The notes under the pieces are model-generated. The model ran no database searches, was not told the DNA's origin, and saw only the letters and a program-made list of their open reading frames with translations. The position numbers and the translations under genes were made by a program. A DNA stretch of 64,000 nt from Simmondsia chinensis (Eukaryota > Streptophyta > Magnoliopsida > Caryophyllales > Simmondsiaceae), in NCBI GenBank assembly GCA_018398585.1, contig JAGTTD010000026.1:3229001-3293000 (forward strand). Direction: 5' to 3'. Of the stretch, positions 47,171 through 59,328 are shown piece after piece; the stretch's first letter is position 1; each line of letters starts with the position of its first letter.

Positions 47171-49408
47171 TGTAAACACAAAATTCAAGTCAAGCGAAAA
47201 TTACACCACAAAATAAATTTCTTTGTATTTCTAAAGGATATAATGGGTACAATCTCAATATACGTATATCAAGTATAACTGTACGAAGAATCCTCTGATT
47301 TGATCTCCTCAAGCTTTGACCATTGAAAACCGACGATGGATTTGATTTCTCAACACTACAAGAAAAAGGGTCATTAACGACAGTAATTATAGTCGTTAAA
47401 AGTCTAGTTTACCGTCGTTAATACTATTAACGACGGCGAAAACTTCCCGTCGTTTGTCGTCGTTATTGCTTCCGACGTTAATACTATGTGGGATCAACGA
47501 CTACTAAAATGAGCCGTCATTAAAAAGTATCTACGACGGTATATTATGTCCGTCGTTAAAAGTGAAATCAATAATGACGGCACATGTTGTCATTAAAAGT
47601 AAAGTCTTTAATGTCAGGTGGCACCGTTGTTAAAGAGTTGATTAATAACGAGAATAATTGTTGTTGTTACAAATATTGACCGTCATATAGGAAAAAGTTT
47701 TAACGACGACAAAAACCGTCGGTAAAATTTTTCGCGCTACTAATTAGAAATAGTAACGACAATATAGACCGTTGTTAAAAATAACAACCATAATAAATCA
47801 TCATTAAAATGTCTTCCATCTATTAGTGATATCAAAATCCGTAATTAAAAATGCTTCCCCCATCAAAGAGAATTCTAACAGAAAAATTTATTGACGTTAA
47901 AAATCCTGTACATTCATATAGTGCAATATATAGATTCATAAACACCTATACATTTATGTAATATAAAAATAATTTTCTGATTATTTACAACACCTGTAAA
48001 TCCATAGAAGGACAATTATCGGGTTGTTCATAGCACCTGTACATAAATATAGTATAGCAATATTCAATTTCAGTATAACCCTATAAAATAGTACAGTATA
48101 ATCATATAGAAATAACTCTTACATATCATTCAATGTAATAACGAATTCTAATAAAAAATAAAGATGTCATTGAAACTTAAATATTCAAATACTTATAAAA
48201 GCCAATTTACATACAAAAAACACTAAAAGCGTACATTGTTAAATTTGTCACTTAACAACTTAGCAAAAACTATAAATCCGACAAAAGTTTGCAAATAAAA
48301 GTTCCAACAAAAATAAGAATTTCCAGTGTAGACTTCCAACACCTGAAAAAAATAAATACAACACTCATTTTAGAAAATTCTTGTTATATAAGCAATAGTA
48401 CAAACACATAACAGACCAAGCAATAAGAAAAATAAAACAGATAAAAACTATATTAAAGTAATCAGCATAAAATTGACCAAAAAGGAAGTTCGTATGCTTT
48501 TTATTACAATACAATCGCAAGCCCAATGTCCACATTATAGAACTCAATCATAGTGTCATAAATTTAGAAAATCCTTAAACTCCCTCCAGGATTCAATCAC
48601 ATAGTCCGAACTCATCAACAATTCCAAATAATTCAAGGTAATCAAGTCTATCACAACACCAACATGAAATCCAAGCTAAACCTGCAATTCACCCAGAATT
48701 CAAGTTAGCAAAATCAATTCATACATTGCATCACAATACTCCATCATGAACAATATCCAAAACAATCCAATATGAGCATACAACATAATGAACCAAACCT
48801 ATGGTCAATCAAGGTTCACACAAGACCTACGCCTTACCCTTTTCCCCAAACTAGAAAAAGAAAAAGGCATGAAACAATGACCCAAAGGGCATACAAGTCT
48901 TCCAAGACAACACAAGTCCACATACGACTCAAACATATCATGTTTTCCCAACTCATAGCTAAAATTCAGCAAAACATAATAAAATGACAGCAGAATTGCC
49001 CAAAATTTAGCATACAGTCCCAACTATAGTAAAATCAGTATGAGCAACAAAATACAGCTCAAAACCAATATAAAGCAACAAATTCAACTTGAAATAGTCC
49101 ATAAACAACATGTTTATCATCACTTCAAGCAACAAGTACCAATATATGTTCAACTTGCTTCCAACATAACCTCGGGAAATACCTAAGACATCAACATAGA
49201 GACTAAGACATTAAATAACACAGATTTTCAACAAGAACTCACAAGTTCTCTAGGCCCACTTTACAATAATCACCTATTTCACTTAGGTCATTCAAGCATA
49301 TGCAAGAAACACTATATTGAAACACAAAGTCCAAAATCCACAAATCTCAAACTCACATAAAACTTAAATCATATTTGCATCAACAATTTCAAACAACTGC
49401 AGAGTGAA

Positions 49409-49575
49409 ATTTTTTTTTTTTTTTTTTTTTTGATAAAAGCAGAGACTCATAATACAAAACAGGATGCACCTACCAAGTAAGGCCCTGGGAGAACGGACAA
49501 TCAAAACCAAAACAAAACAAAATACAACCCACATGCCAGGACACATCAAAAGACCTAGCAAGATGCAAGTTCAAA
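49409..49575 (-). mobile_element. 3'-end fragment of an L1-type LINE
   Basis: On the minus strand about 150 bp of sequence end in CTTTTATC followed by about 23 A (T-run 49409-49431). AGTGAAA lies on both sides, a possible 7-bp target duplication. The TTATC-A(n) ending matches the half-LINE at 21477-21496. It inserted into the CACTA element. Confidence 0.55.
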
Positions 49576-50099
49576 ACAAAGTGAAACTACCACCCACACT
49601 TAGAGAAATAGGGATGAGAAATAGAGAGAGTTAGATAAGAGAGAGAGTTTGATCTCAAAAGTGAGATATTTGTTTGATATTGATTGAATGATCAGAAAAA
49701 TACACTCATCAACTACTTATAGCTAATCTAGTACATTGAACCTAGACTTAACTAACTAACCGCCTCAACTAACAAATATCTAAAACAATAGAAAATATCT
49801 AACTAACTAAAATATCTACTAACTAACAATTAAAGCATTATTTGGTGCCACTTGAACTAATCCTAACCCCCTACCCTACTACTAACCGTGACCTGCTACT
49901 GCAGGTTATTACAATGAAGCAACTAAGGAGTTTATTACAATTTGCAGCTAAAGAAAGTGGTAAATGAACTAAGTTATTACATCATTGCAATCTACTAACT
50001 AATCAGCACATAACAGCCACTAAATCAATAACATAACAGCTCCCAGCAGAAGCTACCAGCAGCACACACATCAATCACTAAACCTTCTCATACCTTCGA

Positions 50100-50945
50100 T
50101 TCACGGATCATAACAAAATCTTTCAAAATCTAGGTATAGTGGGTCAATATAGCGAAGAACTGAATTAGAATTGTTAATTACCAACGAATAACAGACATGG
50201 GCTTATAACAAACATGACCTACCAACTAATTTGTTAATTCAACGAACACAACACGAACTACTAACATAAAAGGGACAAATTCTCTTTCAAGCTTTGTCAA
50301 TCTAGCAAAAAACCATTCAAATGTGGGTATAGTGGGTCAATACAATGAAGAACTGAATTAGGGTTGTTAATCACCAACGAACAGCAGTCATGGGCTTATA
50401 ACAAAAACGAACTACCAACTAATTTGTTAATTCAGCAAACATTACACGGACTACCAACATAAAAGGGACAAATTCGCTTTGAAGCTTTGTCAATCTAGAA
50501 AAAAATCATTCAAAATCTAGGTATAGTGGGTGAATACAGCGAAGAACCGAATTAGGGTTGTTAATCACTAACGAACAACCGACATAGGCTTATAACGAAC
50601 ACGAACTACAAACTAATTTGTTAATTCAGCAAACATAACACAAACTACCAATATAAAAGGGAAAAATTCACTTTAAAGCTTTGGCAATCTAGCAAAAAAT
50701 CAGTCAAAATCTGGGTATAGTGGGTCAATACATTGAAGAACCAAATTAGGGTCGTTAATCACCAACAAACAATAGACATGAGCTTATAACAAACACGAAC
50801 TACTAACTAATTTGTTAATTCAACAAACATAACACAAACTACCAACGAACAAGACAAATTCGCTTGATGCTTTTTCATTCTAGCAAAAAATCGTTCGAAA
50901 AGGTATGTACAATAAAGAATGGAATCATGGTTGTTAATCACCTAC
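50100..50945 (+). repeat. Tandem repeat, unit about 194 bp, four to five copies
   Basis: GGTATAGTGGGT recurs at 50133, 50326, 50520 and 50714, each about 193-194 bp apart. Each unit also contains ACTAATTTGTTAATTCA and ATAAAAGGGA-like blocks. A truncated fifth unit starts near 50900. The units lie inside the CACTA element and diverge by some 10% by eye. Confidence 0.85.
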
Positions 50946-52911
50946 TTTGCGGCTTCGATTTGCTTTGCTACTTAACTACTTGCTTTCACGGCTTCCACGG
51001 CTTGTACGGAGGTGTGCTTTCACGGCTGTATGCTTCGAAAAGGTCAATACAGCAAAAAAAAAATCGTTCGAATAGGTCAATACCAACAAATGCTTTCATG
51101 GCTTTCGCTATCAAGACAAAAACCGCTTGATTCTTTCACGGCTTGCTTCGTTGCTTCACTGGAAGGTTGTGGAAATTTGAGGGGTTAGGGTTTTGACAGG
51201 GGGGGTGTGCCGGTAAGGAGGGAAGAGGGAGGGAAAATTGTTTTGACAGTCTTTTTCTTTTAATTATTTCAATTATTATATTTTTAATTAATTAAAAAAA
51301 GTATATTTTAGTATATAAAATAAAAAATTATCAAGTAGAATTGAATTATACTAAAAGAGTCAAGTATCAAATTAAGTATCAATTGGGATATTATTTGATT
51401 CTCGAATTTGAATTACAGTATAGATGGGTGAAATGTCAATTAAAAAATTTAAGAGAATAAAAAAATTTGCAATAATAAATTTCAAAAAAAGTGCCTAATT
51501 TTTAAAAATTAACGAATTTTTACTTTTTCGACCAAAATTTTACCGCTTACTTGAGCCTATTAATGACCGTTTATGGATAGAATTAACGACCTTATTTAGC
51601 GCCCATCGTTACAAGCCCAACATAAACCACCTTTTAACAACGGTTTTTAAATCCCGTCGCAACTAGGCCCTGCAACACACTTTTAACGACCAAAAAAAAT
51701 TCCAGTCGTTATTTTTGGTCGTTAAAAGCTAGCTTTCTTGTAGTGCGAAGAGGGTACGAGGCTTGATCTCAATCAAGAGATTTGTTATTCAATATCTGAA
51801 AGAGGGCACACTGCTTGATATCTTTCAAGTAATTCTTCTTCAAAGTAGAGGACGCGTGGCTTGATTCTCTGACTTGGAAGGTGATATGGGTTTGGAAGCT
51901 TGAGTGAGGGCACGAGGCTTGATCTCAATCAAGCAATTCCTTTTTAAATATAAAGGGCTGAGGCTTGATCTCCAACTTGAACAAAAGGATTTCGATTTCT
52001 TGAAATTTTTGATTGTGAGAATTTAAGAATTTTGAAGTCTTCTATTTTCTCTCCTATTTCCCCTTATTTTCCCTCCTCTCTGACATATCTCTCTCTCCTC
52101 TCTGACATTTCCCAATGTTTACTGAGTTCTTCCCACCAGCCCCCCCCCCCCCCCATCCCGCCCTCTCTCTTTCCTCGCTACCCTTCATCGGCACACTCGC
52201 CGCTGTTGACACCACCACTCCGGCGTCGCGTCCAAGGCGGCGACACAGTGACGTCGGTCAAAGCGACACCACAAACCTGGACACCACCATCACTTCACCT
52301 CCCTCCCTCTCTACCCGGCACGCCCTCCCTCTCTCCCCGGCACGCCCTCCCTCCCTAGCACCGGCCTTGACTCGCCACCGCCACCATCGAACATGCCCTG
52401 TACACCACCACCAACCCCCGGCCCCGGCCTTCCTGACCACTCCACCAACACACCCACCTCCTCCCCTTTCTCTTCTGCCACCCCACCATCACCACCAACG
52501 AGCACCCACACCACAACCCCTGACCACCACCGGCCAGTATCACCAGCCTCCGCACCTCCACCAAGCACCTCCACCGGCCTCCCCTCTCTCCTCTGCCACC
52601 CCTCTCTTCCGTACACCAGCCACCTCACCCCACCATCGGGCATCTACACCACGACCTCTGACCACATCACCAACACCAACAACAACACCCCTGACCACGA
52701 CCCCCACCTCAAGGCAGCCCTGGCCACCACCTCCTCTCACAGCCAGTAGGCCAAGGCAAGCAGAAATCGGTCGGCCCCAGGTTAGAATTCTTCTTCTGTC
52801 TCTTTTTATTCGGTATATCTCATTGTTGTGATATTACTTGTGTTGTGGCTACTATATCCTTGTATCTGGTGATTTTGGGAGTGCCTAACCGTGACTGGTG
52901 ACTGATAGTTT

Positions 52912-53610
52912 ATGAACTTTACTAGTAATGGAGCTCAAAACCTAAGACCATCTTCAAAAGGGTTGGGTAAGAGACGGAACGGTGCACGCGGTGAGAGGAG
53001 CCTGCAATTTGGGACATTAAATGTTGGAACACTAACGAGAAAGAGCTTTGAGGCAGCCCAAATGATGAGGAGGAGAAAGATCAACATCATGTGCCTCCAA
53101 GAGACTAGGTGGGTGGGAACAAAAGCAAGGGACGTTCTAGGATACAAACTGTTGTATTCGGGCCAAGCCAAGAGGAGGAATGGAGTGGGTATTATTGTGG
53201 ATAACTCCTTTGGGGACGAAGTAGTAGGGGTCACTAGGATTAGCGATAAGATCATTAGCACTAGGTTAATTTTAGATAGAGAGATATTAAATGTTATAAG
53301 TGCCTACACTCCACAGGTTGGGCAAACAGAACAGGAGAATGCTAGATTTTGGGAGGACTTAGACATAACAATGCAAGGCATACCCCAGAGCGAACAAGTT
53401 GTGATTGGGGGTGACTTCAATGGGAATATGGGAGCGAACACAGAAGGTTATGCATCCCACCATAGAGGCTTTGATTTTGGAATGAGGAACAATGAGGGTA
53501 AGTCTCTGTTAGACTTTGACATCACTTATGAGTTAACAGTGGTCAACACCTTCTTTAGAAAGTGTGAAGACCATGTATCGAAGCGGTGGAGCAAAGAACT
53601 AAATTGACTA
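52912..53610 (+). pseudogene. RTE apurinic-type endonuclease domain
   Basis: Open frame of 231 codons. FGTLNVGTLTRKS (about residue 33), CLQETRWVGTKARD (about 64) and VVIGGDFNGNMG (about 164) are the conserved metal- and phosphate-binding blocks of APE-like endonucleases (N, E and D-x-N residues present). After SKELN the frame shifts and the C-terminal His block is not seen in this frame. Nicks target DNA to prime reverse transcription in active elements. Confidence 0.88.
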
Positions 53611-53699
53611 CATACTACTATGGAAGAGAATTCGAAAAGATTGCAAAGATTCCAAGGTTATCCTTGGGGAAGACCTCTCAACATAACACAGGGTAGTGT

Positions 53700-55790
53700 G
53701 TGCTAAGGTCAAGGCCCAAAAGAAGGGGAAAGAAAACCATGAAACCATCACAGTCACGCATGCGTTGGAGGGATCTAAAGGGGGAAAAGGCTCGAGCCTT
53801 TAAGGAAAGAGTCGTGCCTGAGCTTGGAGGGGAGTGTGAGCGAGATGTAAACCTTTTGTGGAACCAAGTAGCCCAAAAGGTCAGAGATGTGGCACACAAA
53901 GTCCTAGGAGTATCAAAGGGTGGGGCACCAAACAACAGAGAGACTTGGTGGTGGTGCAAGGAGGTCCAAGAAAGGACTAAGGAGAAACGAGATTGCTTCA
54001 AAGAGTGGAATCAAAGTAGAGATGAGGAAAAGAGACAACAGTACAAACAAGTTAAGAAGGAAGCTAAGATAGCAGTAAAAGACGCACAATGTAAAGCCTT
54101 CGAGGATTTCTATAAAAGGCTGGACACGGTTGAGAAAGTTAGAGACCTCTATAGAATTGCAAAAGCAATAGAGAGAAGGAATAGGGACCTCGACCAAGTA
54201 AGGTGCATAAAGGGGCAAATAGACGAGTGCTTGTGGACGAGCAACAAATTAAATCTAGGTGGGAATCCTCTTTCCACGACCTGTTCAATGAAAAGGGAGA
54301 TATTGATGCATCCCCAGGATGACTACAAGCACCGGCGGAGTATAGGACCAATTGCTATTGCACAGGAGAAATGGGTGTTAGATGGCTGACCAAATTATTC
54401 AACCAAATCCTCCAAGGAAAGAAGATGCCTGATAAATGGCGGAAGAGCACATTAGTTCCCGTGTATAAGAACAAAGGCAGCATTCAGAGTTGTGCCGACT
54501 ACAGAGGAATCAAACTAATGAGCCACACCCTGAAGCTCTGGAAGGAGGTTATAGAAAGAAGACTATGACAAAGAACAGGGGTCTCAGAGAATCAATTTGG
54601 GTTTATGCTAGGTAGGTCGACGACAGAAGCCATCCATCTCTTAAGGAGGTCAATAGAGTACTACAGAGATAGACAAAAGGACCTCCATATAGTTTTCATT
54701 GATTTAGAGAAGACATATGATAGAGTACTGAGACAACTCCTATGGAGGGTCTTGGAGGGGATAGGCATCCCCCAACCATATATACAAGGCATCAAAGACA
54801 TGTAAGAAGACGCCCAAACCAATGTGCGCACAATGGAAGGGGATACAAACGCTTTTCCCATTACAGTTGGGGTATACCAAGGATCAGCCTTAAACCCCTT
54901 TCTATTCATTTTGGCTATGGATGAGCTCACAAGGCACGTCCAAGGGGACCTGCCTTGGTGCATGCTCTTCGTGGACGATATAGTCCTAGTGGGAGAATCT
55001 AGGGAGGAGGTGAATGAAAAACTTAAACTTTGGAGGATGGCCTTAGAATCGAAAGGGCTAAGACTCATTAGATCTAAGACCGAGTATATGGAACTCAAGT
55101 TCTGCACCTCTATCATGCCAAGCATAGAAGTCGTCAAAATTGGATCAGAGTGCATACCACAGAAAGCATGCTTTTAATACTTGGGTTCCATAGTTCAACA
55201 AGATGGCGAAGTGGACGCAAATGTCAACAATAGGATTAAAGTGGGGTGGCATAAATGGAGAATGGCCTCTGTGATACTGTGCGATAGGAAGTTCCCATTA
55301 AAGCTAAAGGGTAAATATTGTAAGGCAGTAGTAAGACCGGCCATGTCCTATAGGGCAGAGTGCTGGCCAGTTAAGTGTCATCACACGCAGAAGCTATAAG
55401 GATGCTGAGATGGATGTGTGTACACCCAAGGAAGAACAGGATTAGAAATGACGTCATAAGAAGTAAATTAGGCGTCACCCCGATAAAGGATTAGTTGAGG
55501 GAGCAACGTCTGCGGTGGTTTGGGCATATTTGGAGAAGATCCATCGCTGCCACTGTAAGAAAATGTGAACAACTCCATATTACAGATGGGCAAAAAGGGA
55601 GAGGCCGGCCAAAGAAGAGTTGAGAGGAGACGATTCGACAGGACCTCGCCTATCTCAACTTAAATGAAAAGATGATCCTAGATAGAGCTCAATGGAGGAT
55701 TAGTATATGTGTAACTGATATAGTGATGAAGGAGCATCGAACACTCGGAAGCTCGTTCTAATACCATGAGGATGCTTGTATGACTGGTTG
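53700..55790 (+). pseudogene. RTE linker, reverse transcriptase and C-terminal region
   Basis: 53700-54240 encodes a Lys/Glu/Arg-rich linker (frame 3; CKEVQERTKEKRDCFKEW, AFEDFYKRLDTVEKVRDLYR). The RT follows in frame 2 from about 54371: PDKWRKSTLVPVYKNKG, NQFGFMLGRSTTEAIH, VFIDLEKTYDR, VYQGSALNPFLF and the catalytic box MLFVDDIVLVGES (54964-55002), both Asp kept. RQRLRWFGHI-type sequence follows (about 55500-55530). Stops at 54566, 54803, 55175 and 55397 plus the frame change make it non-functional. Confidence 0.9.
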
Positions 55791-56190
55791 TATAGATGCA
55801 GTTTTGGCATCTATTGGTCGCTTAATGCTCCTAGGGTTGGATGGAACAATTCAACAGATGAGAAGAGAGGAAGAGGCTGGCCAAAGAAGAGTGGATGGAG
55901 AACCACCACTGCTCCTATAAGGAGATGCAAACAACTCCATAATACAGACGAGAAGAGAGGCAGATGCCGGCCAAAGAAGAGTTGGACGAAGACAATTCAA
56001 CAGGACCTCGCCTACCTCAACCTAAATGAAGAGATAGCCCTAGATAGAGCTCAGTCGAAGATTAGTATAGGGGTAACCGATTTAGCAGTGTAGGAGCATC
56101 GAACACCTATAAGCTGGTCCTAGTACCACGACGCTGCTTGTATGCTTGTTCGTGATATGCAGTACTAGCGTACGTTGGTCGCATAGTGCT
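55590..56190 (+). repeat. 362-bp direct duplication in RTE 3' part
   Basis: GATAGAGCTC at 55681 and 56043, and GGAGCATCGAACAC near 55730 and 56093, mark two copies of the same 3' segment. Both include the GGACCTCGCCTA block and TGCTTGTATG. The copies differ by many substitutions, so the duplication is old. Confidence 0.8.
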
Positions 56191-56244
56191 TCTATGATTT
56201 GTTACCTTAGGGTGTACCAATATTCGCTGTTGATACGCTCTATA

Positions 56245-56310
56245 TTCTCTTTCGCGCTCTCTCTCTCTCTCTCTCTCTACTTTCTCTCTCTCTCTCTCTC
56301 CCTCTCTTCC
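56245..56310 (+). repeat. CT microsatellite
   Basis: Two CT-repeat runs of about 24 and 20 bases separated by ACTTT lie in the RTE 3' untranslated part. Confidence 0.9.
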
Positions 56311-56561
56311 CATACGCTTTAGATGCTTCACTCTCTCTACTCTGCGTATATGTTTGCATTGTGTTGCAGGTATGATCTTTCCCCTACATGCTTCTTTGCT
56401 TTTATCTTTTGCTCTGTCTGCCATGCTTCCAAGTGTACATGCTTACATGTTTATTTGCTTATATACTTATATGCTTACATGCTTACATGCATACATGCTT
56501 CGCATGATCTCTATACTTTACATACTCTTCAGACAGGCTCTTTATAACTAACTGTCAACTA

Positions 56562-56680
56562 TCAGGTTAGGGGTTCTCAGAAACAATCTTTCGTCAAGGT
56601 CTCACCCTGATGGGTCCTACCCCTCCCAGACCCTGTTCAATCGGGAGCCCTTGAGGCACTGGGACTGTTGTTGTTGTTGT
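56562..56680 (+). other. RTE 3' tail, reference copy
   Basis: From CAGGTTAGGGGTTCTCAGAA through GAGCCCTTGAGGCACTGGGA to the TTG repeats. The same tail, with changes, closes the 5S-like SINE (62092-62215) and the transporter chimera (44826-44694). In RTE elements the 3' end is what the reverse transcriptase recognises. Confidence 0.8.
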
Positions 56681-56914
56681 TATTTTCTCTCATGATTTAG
56701 GATCCTTTCAAATGAAGGAGAGGTGCATATTTATAGAGAAAACCATCCCAAAATAAGAGGGGCATTTTAGAAATTTCTCAAATTTTTTTATTTTGATTAT
56801 TATTAATTTTCTTGGGGTCTAAATTAGATTTAGTCAACTGTTGACTTTTTGTCTACTCAATATAATTAATTGACCCAATTAAAATTTAAAATAGACAAAA
56901 TTTAATTGTCTACA

Positions 56915-57287
56915 AACTCCATTTGTTTCAAAGGAAAGCATTTTCCTTTTGAAAGATTTTTCATTTCTAAATATTTTTATTGATAAATTTTCTTTTGTTA
57001 AAAATTTTAGTTTGTTTAGATGAGGAAAATAATTCCATTAGTTATGTTTACATGAGATTCATGATTGAATGAGGTGAAGTTGAAGTAAGATATGAAACAT
57101 GACATCATGGCGGAAAGCAGTTTGCGCCTCATGAAGGAAAATGACATTCTCAATTTCTCTTGAGAGGAAATTAATTTCCTCTTTATGGAGGAAAATATTT
57201 TCTGTAAAATAAAGAATTATAACTTATTTATACAATGAAACTATAAAAATGTAATAGAAAAGCTTTTACGTTAGAACAAATGGAGGC
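56915..57287. mobile_element. MITE, duplicate of 17899-18271
   Basis: AACTCCATTTGTTTCAAAGG to ACAAATGGAGGC, followed by TTA. Shares GATATGAAACATGACATCAT with the copy at 17.9 kb. It is part of the segmental duplication. Confidence 0.7.
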
Positions 57288-58432
57288 TTAGATGTTAAAG
57301 CTCTAAAGAGGTAGCTTCTTCTTACGATTGGGTCTTGTAAGTCATGAAATTGGAGCCTAAAATTGGGTTTGAGACTGAAATTTTTATTGTTTTATTCCCT
57401 TGCTAAAATTGTTACAATTCCACTGACCAATTTTATGAAATTGAAACATAATTAAAAATCATACATTTTAATTCCTTAGTGTGGGGATAATTAATTATAA
57501 TTTCATATTAGCTCTATGATTTAAAACTCAAAAATGGCTCCACTTGATTAGCTTAACTCCAAAATAACTCAGAAAAGGCTTACACATACCTTAAATCTGA
57601 CCCAAACCTCAACATCACCCAACTCAGATGATTTGAACTTGAAATGATCTGAATCAACTTAACTCAAAGTCCGAAGCGACCCAAACCGATTGATTAATGT
57701 TGGTGATGGGACACTTCTTCCTGTCGTTTATGTAATTTCCTTTGCAATTCCTCCCACCGTTTCCCATCCTTTAATTCTCAATATTGTTTATCATGTTCAG
57801 CCCCCACGTTAAAGGATAACCTTCTCTCAATTATAAGACTTTGTTGGGATAACAATTGCAATTTTTAATTTGACACCAACTCCTCTATATAAGACAAAGT
57901 TAAGAGGAAAACCCTGCATTAAGTACTCAATAATGGTAGTCTATATCGGTGTGCTCGCTTGCGAACGTCTCTATCGTTCCTAGTCATATGGGCTCCTCTA
58001 GGCGCCTGATATTGATGTCTAGGTCATCTTTGCAGCCATGTCCTTTTCTTGCTGAACAAATATCATGGCAACTTATTTTCTAGTTCCTACACCACTAATT
58101 CACGTTAATCGTTACATCGAGGAAAATTCAAGCGTGTTCATTTTTTCACCATTTAACATCGTACTACATAACCCTTTTTTTTTTTTTTTTAATATTACAT
58201 AACCTTTAACTTTAACACATAGTTATATTTTGGCAATCGCCGACTTCTTCTTTACTCGGATTTTGTTACTATATTTGCTTTGTCAATCATTTTACTTGGC
58301 TTTATTTGCTTCATTTTAATTTTCATACCTTTGATCCATTTAAATGTGTCATAGTCTTTGTCGAGCTTCTATTTAACTCAAAATCAAACTTTTTGAAATG
58401 ACGTAGGTTACAAATATGACAACCTCAATTCA
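57288..58432. other. Duplicate of 18275-18720 and 21497-21995
   Basis: Contains the unoccupied LINE target: GTTGGTGATGGGACACTTCT at about 57700-57719 continues directly into GTCGTTTATGTAATTTCC. No gene is seen. Similarity ends near 58235. Confidence 0.7.
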
Positions 58433-59190
58433 GTGAGACTCATGGTATCAGCTCTTTTCGGATTTACTGTGTCTCCATTCCTTCTCATTAATATTGTGAT
58501 ACACCTACAAGGTCCTTCCCTTCCACTCCATCATGTTGGGCCTGCGCTTGCTACACATATCGTAGTTTATTGCAGCTCCCACAACCCGATCCCCATTGAT
58601 GCTCAACTTAACGTTGGCTTCTCTTTTACCCATTATACTCCGCTTTTTTGCTCTCACTTCAGTCACTAAGCCCAAGAGAATATTCATACGCAAATAAGGA
58701 CCTAATTAGGTGGCAAGAAGTTACGGCCAACGAGTTCAATGTCATTATCCAAAACCATACCTAGGACATAGTGCCATATGACCCATCAAAACACTTGGTA
58801 TATGTGGAAATACAAGGTCAAATATACAGTTGACAACTCAATTGAGCGCAATAACAAGGCATTGACTGCCATGAAACTGAAAGTCCAATCATCAAGCCAC
58901 TACGATATAGATTGTGCTTTCCATTGCCTTAACCTTGTCTTAGATGATCCAACAGCTTGATGTAAAGAATGCTTCCATCATTACTTTCTCAATGGAGAAG
59001 TTTACATTAAGCAACCTTCTAGTTTCATTTACCCAACTTTCTTGCGTCATGTGTGATATATGTGTAAAGCCATCTACGTCCTTAAGAAGACACCAAGATC
59101 TTTATAGAGCTTTAGTACTACTATCCTCCAGGTTGATTCTAAGTTATTTAAAAATCAAAGTCTGTTTATATAGAAAAGGATACTAAATAG
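58433..59190 (+). pseudogene. Ty1-copia pol fragment (RT start)
   Basis: Pieces in several frames: WKYKVKYTVDNSIER (58805-58850; the DGSIER motif of copia RT), HETE then SPIIKPLRYRL (about 58870-58915), QQLDVKNAS (58944-58975; QLDVKNAF motif), and SLYRALVLLSSRL (about 59090-59145). The order is that of copia reverse transcriptase. The preceding 58433-58670 open frame could be the poorly conserved region before RT. Too decayed to encode protein; no LTRs found. Confidence 0.6.
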
Positions 59191-59328
59191 GCCATCAACA
59201 ATCATAAAAAAGTCGCTAATATATCAGTATGCTTTCTCATATCCAAGGGATTTTTGTCAAGAACTGTTGACATGGATGAAGTTCTAAAATATTAGAATAT
59301 CTTATTACATATTTTGTAATGTTAGGAT

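Larger units (their letters stand above)
47354..51745. mobile_element. Non-autonomous CACTA (En/Spm) transposon
   Basis: The terminal inverted repeat CACTACAAGAAA occurs at both ends (47354; reversed TTTCTTGTAGTG to 51745), with flanks CAA and CGA as a nearly matching 3-bp duplication. Subterminal repeats of TTAACGAC / GTCGTTAA type are dense for about 400 bp at the left and 170 bp at the right, the usual transposase-binding arrangement of CACTA elements. The 4.4-kb interior has no transposase-like frame but holds tandem repeats and a LINE tail. Confidence 0.9.
52043..56691 (+). mobile_element. RTE-clade LINE, full length but inactive
   Basis: The element is 52054-56680, between exact 11-bp duplications TATTTTCTCTC (52043-52053, 56681-56691). 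It has a CT- then CCACC-rich leader (52054-52760), one long ORF region with endonuclease and RT, a 362-bp internal duplication near the 3' end, a (CT)n tract, and a 3' tail ending TTGTTGTTGTTGT in place of poly(A). The TTG-type tail and the endonuclease signature are those of plant RTE elements. Confidence 0.92.
47171..56914 (-). mobile_element. Solo-LTR-like sequence carrying CACTA and RTE insertions
   Basis: Without the nested elements, 47171-47353, 51746-52053 and 56692-56914 join to about 710 bp. On the minus strand this begins TGTAGACAATTAAA and ends TTTGTGTTTACA, with a TCTATAAATATGCACC promoter-like box. TG...CA ends and a TATA box suggest an LTR. Copy A lacks it (17880-17899 is continuous). 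I found no 5-bp target duplication, so a small deletion at one edge is possible. Confidence 0.6.

Noticed and set aside
50100..50945. CRISPR-like array
   Set aside because: Units of about 194 bp are contiguous with no short repeat/unique spacer pattern, in plant nuclear DNA.
52032..52831. Long Pro-rich frames (up to 238 codons) and opposite Gly/Val-rich frames
   Set aside because: Same low-complexity cause in the RTE leader, before the recognised endonuclease.
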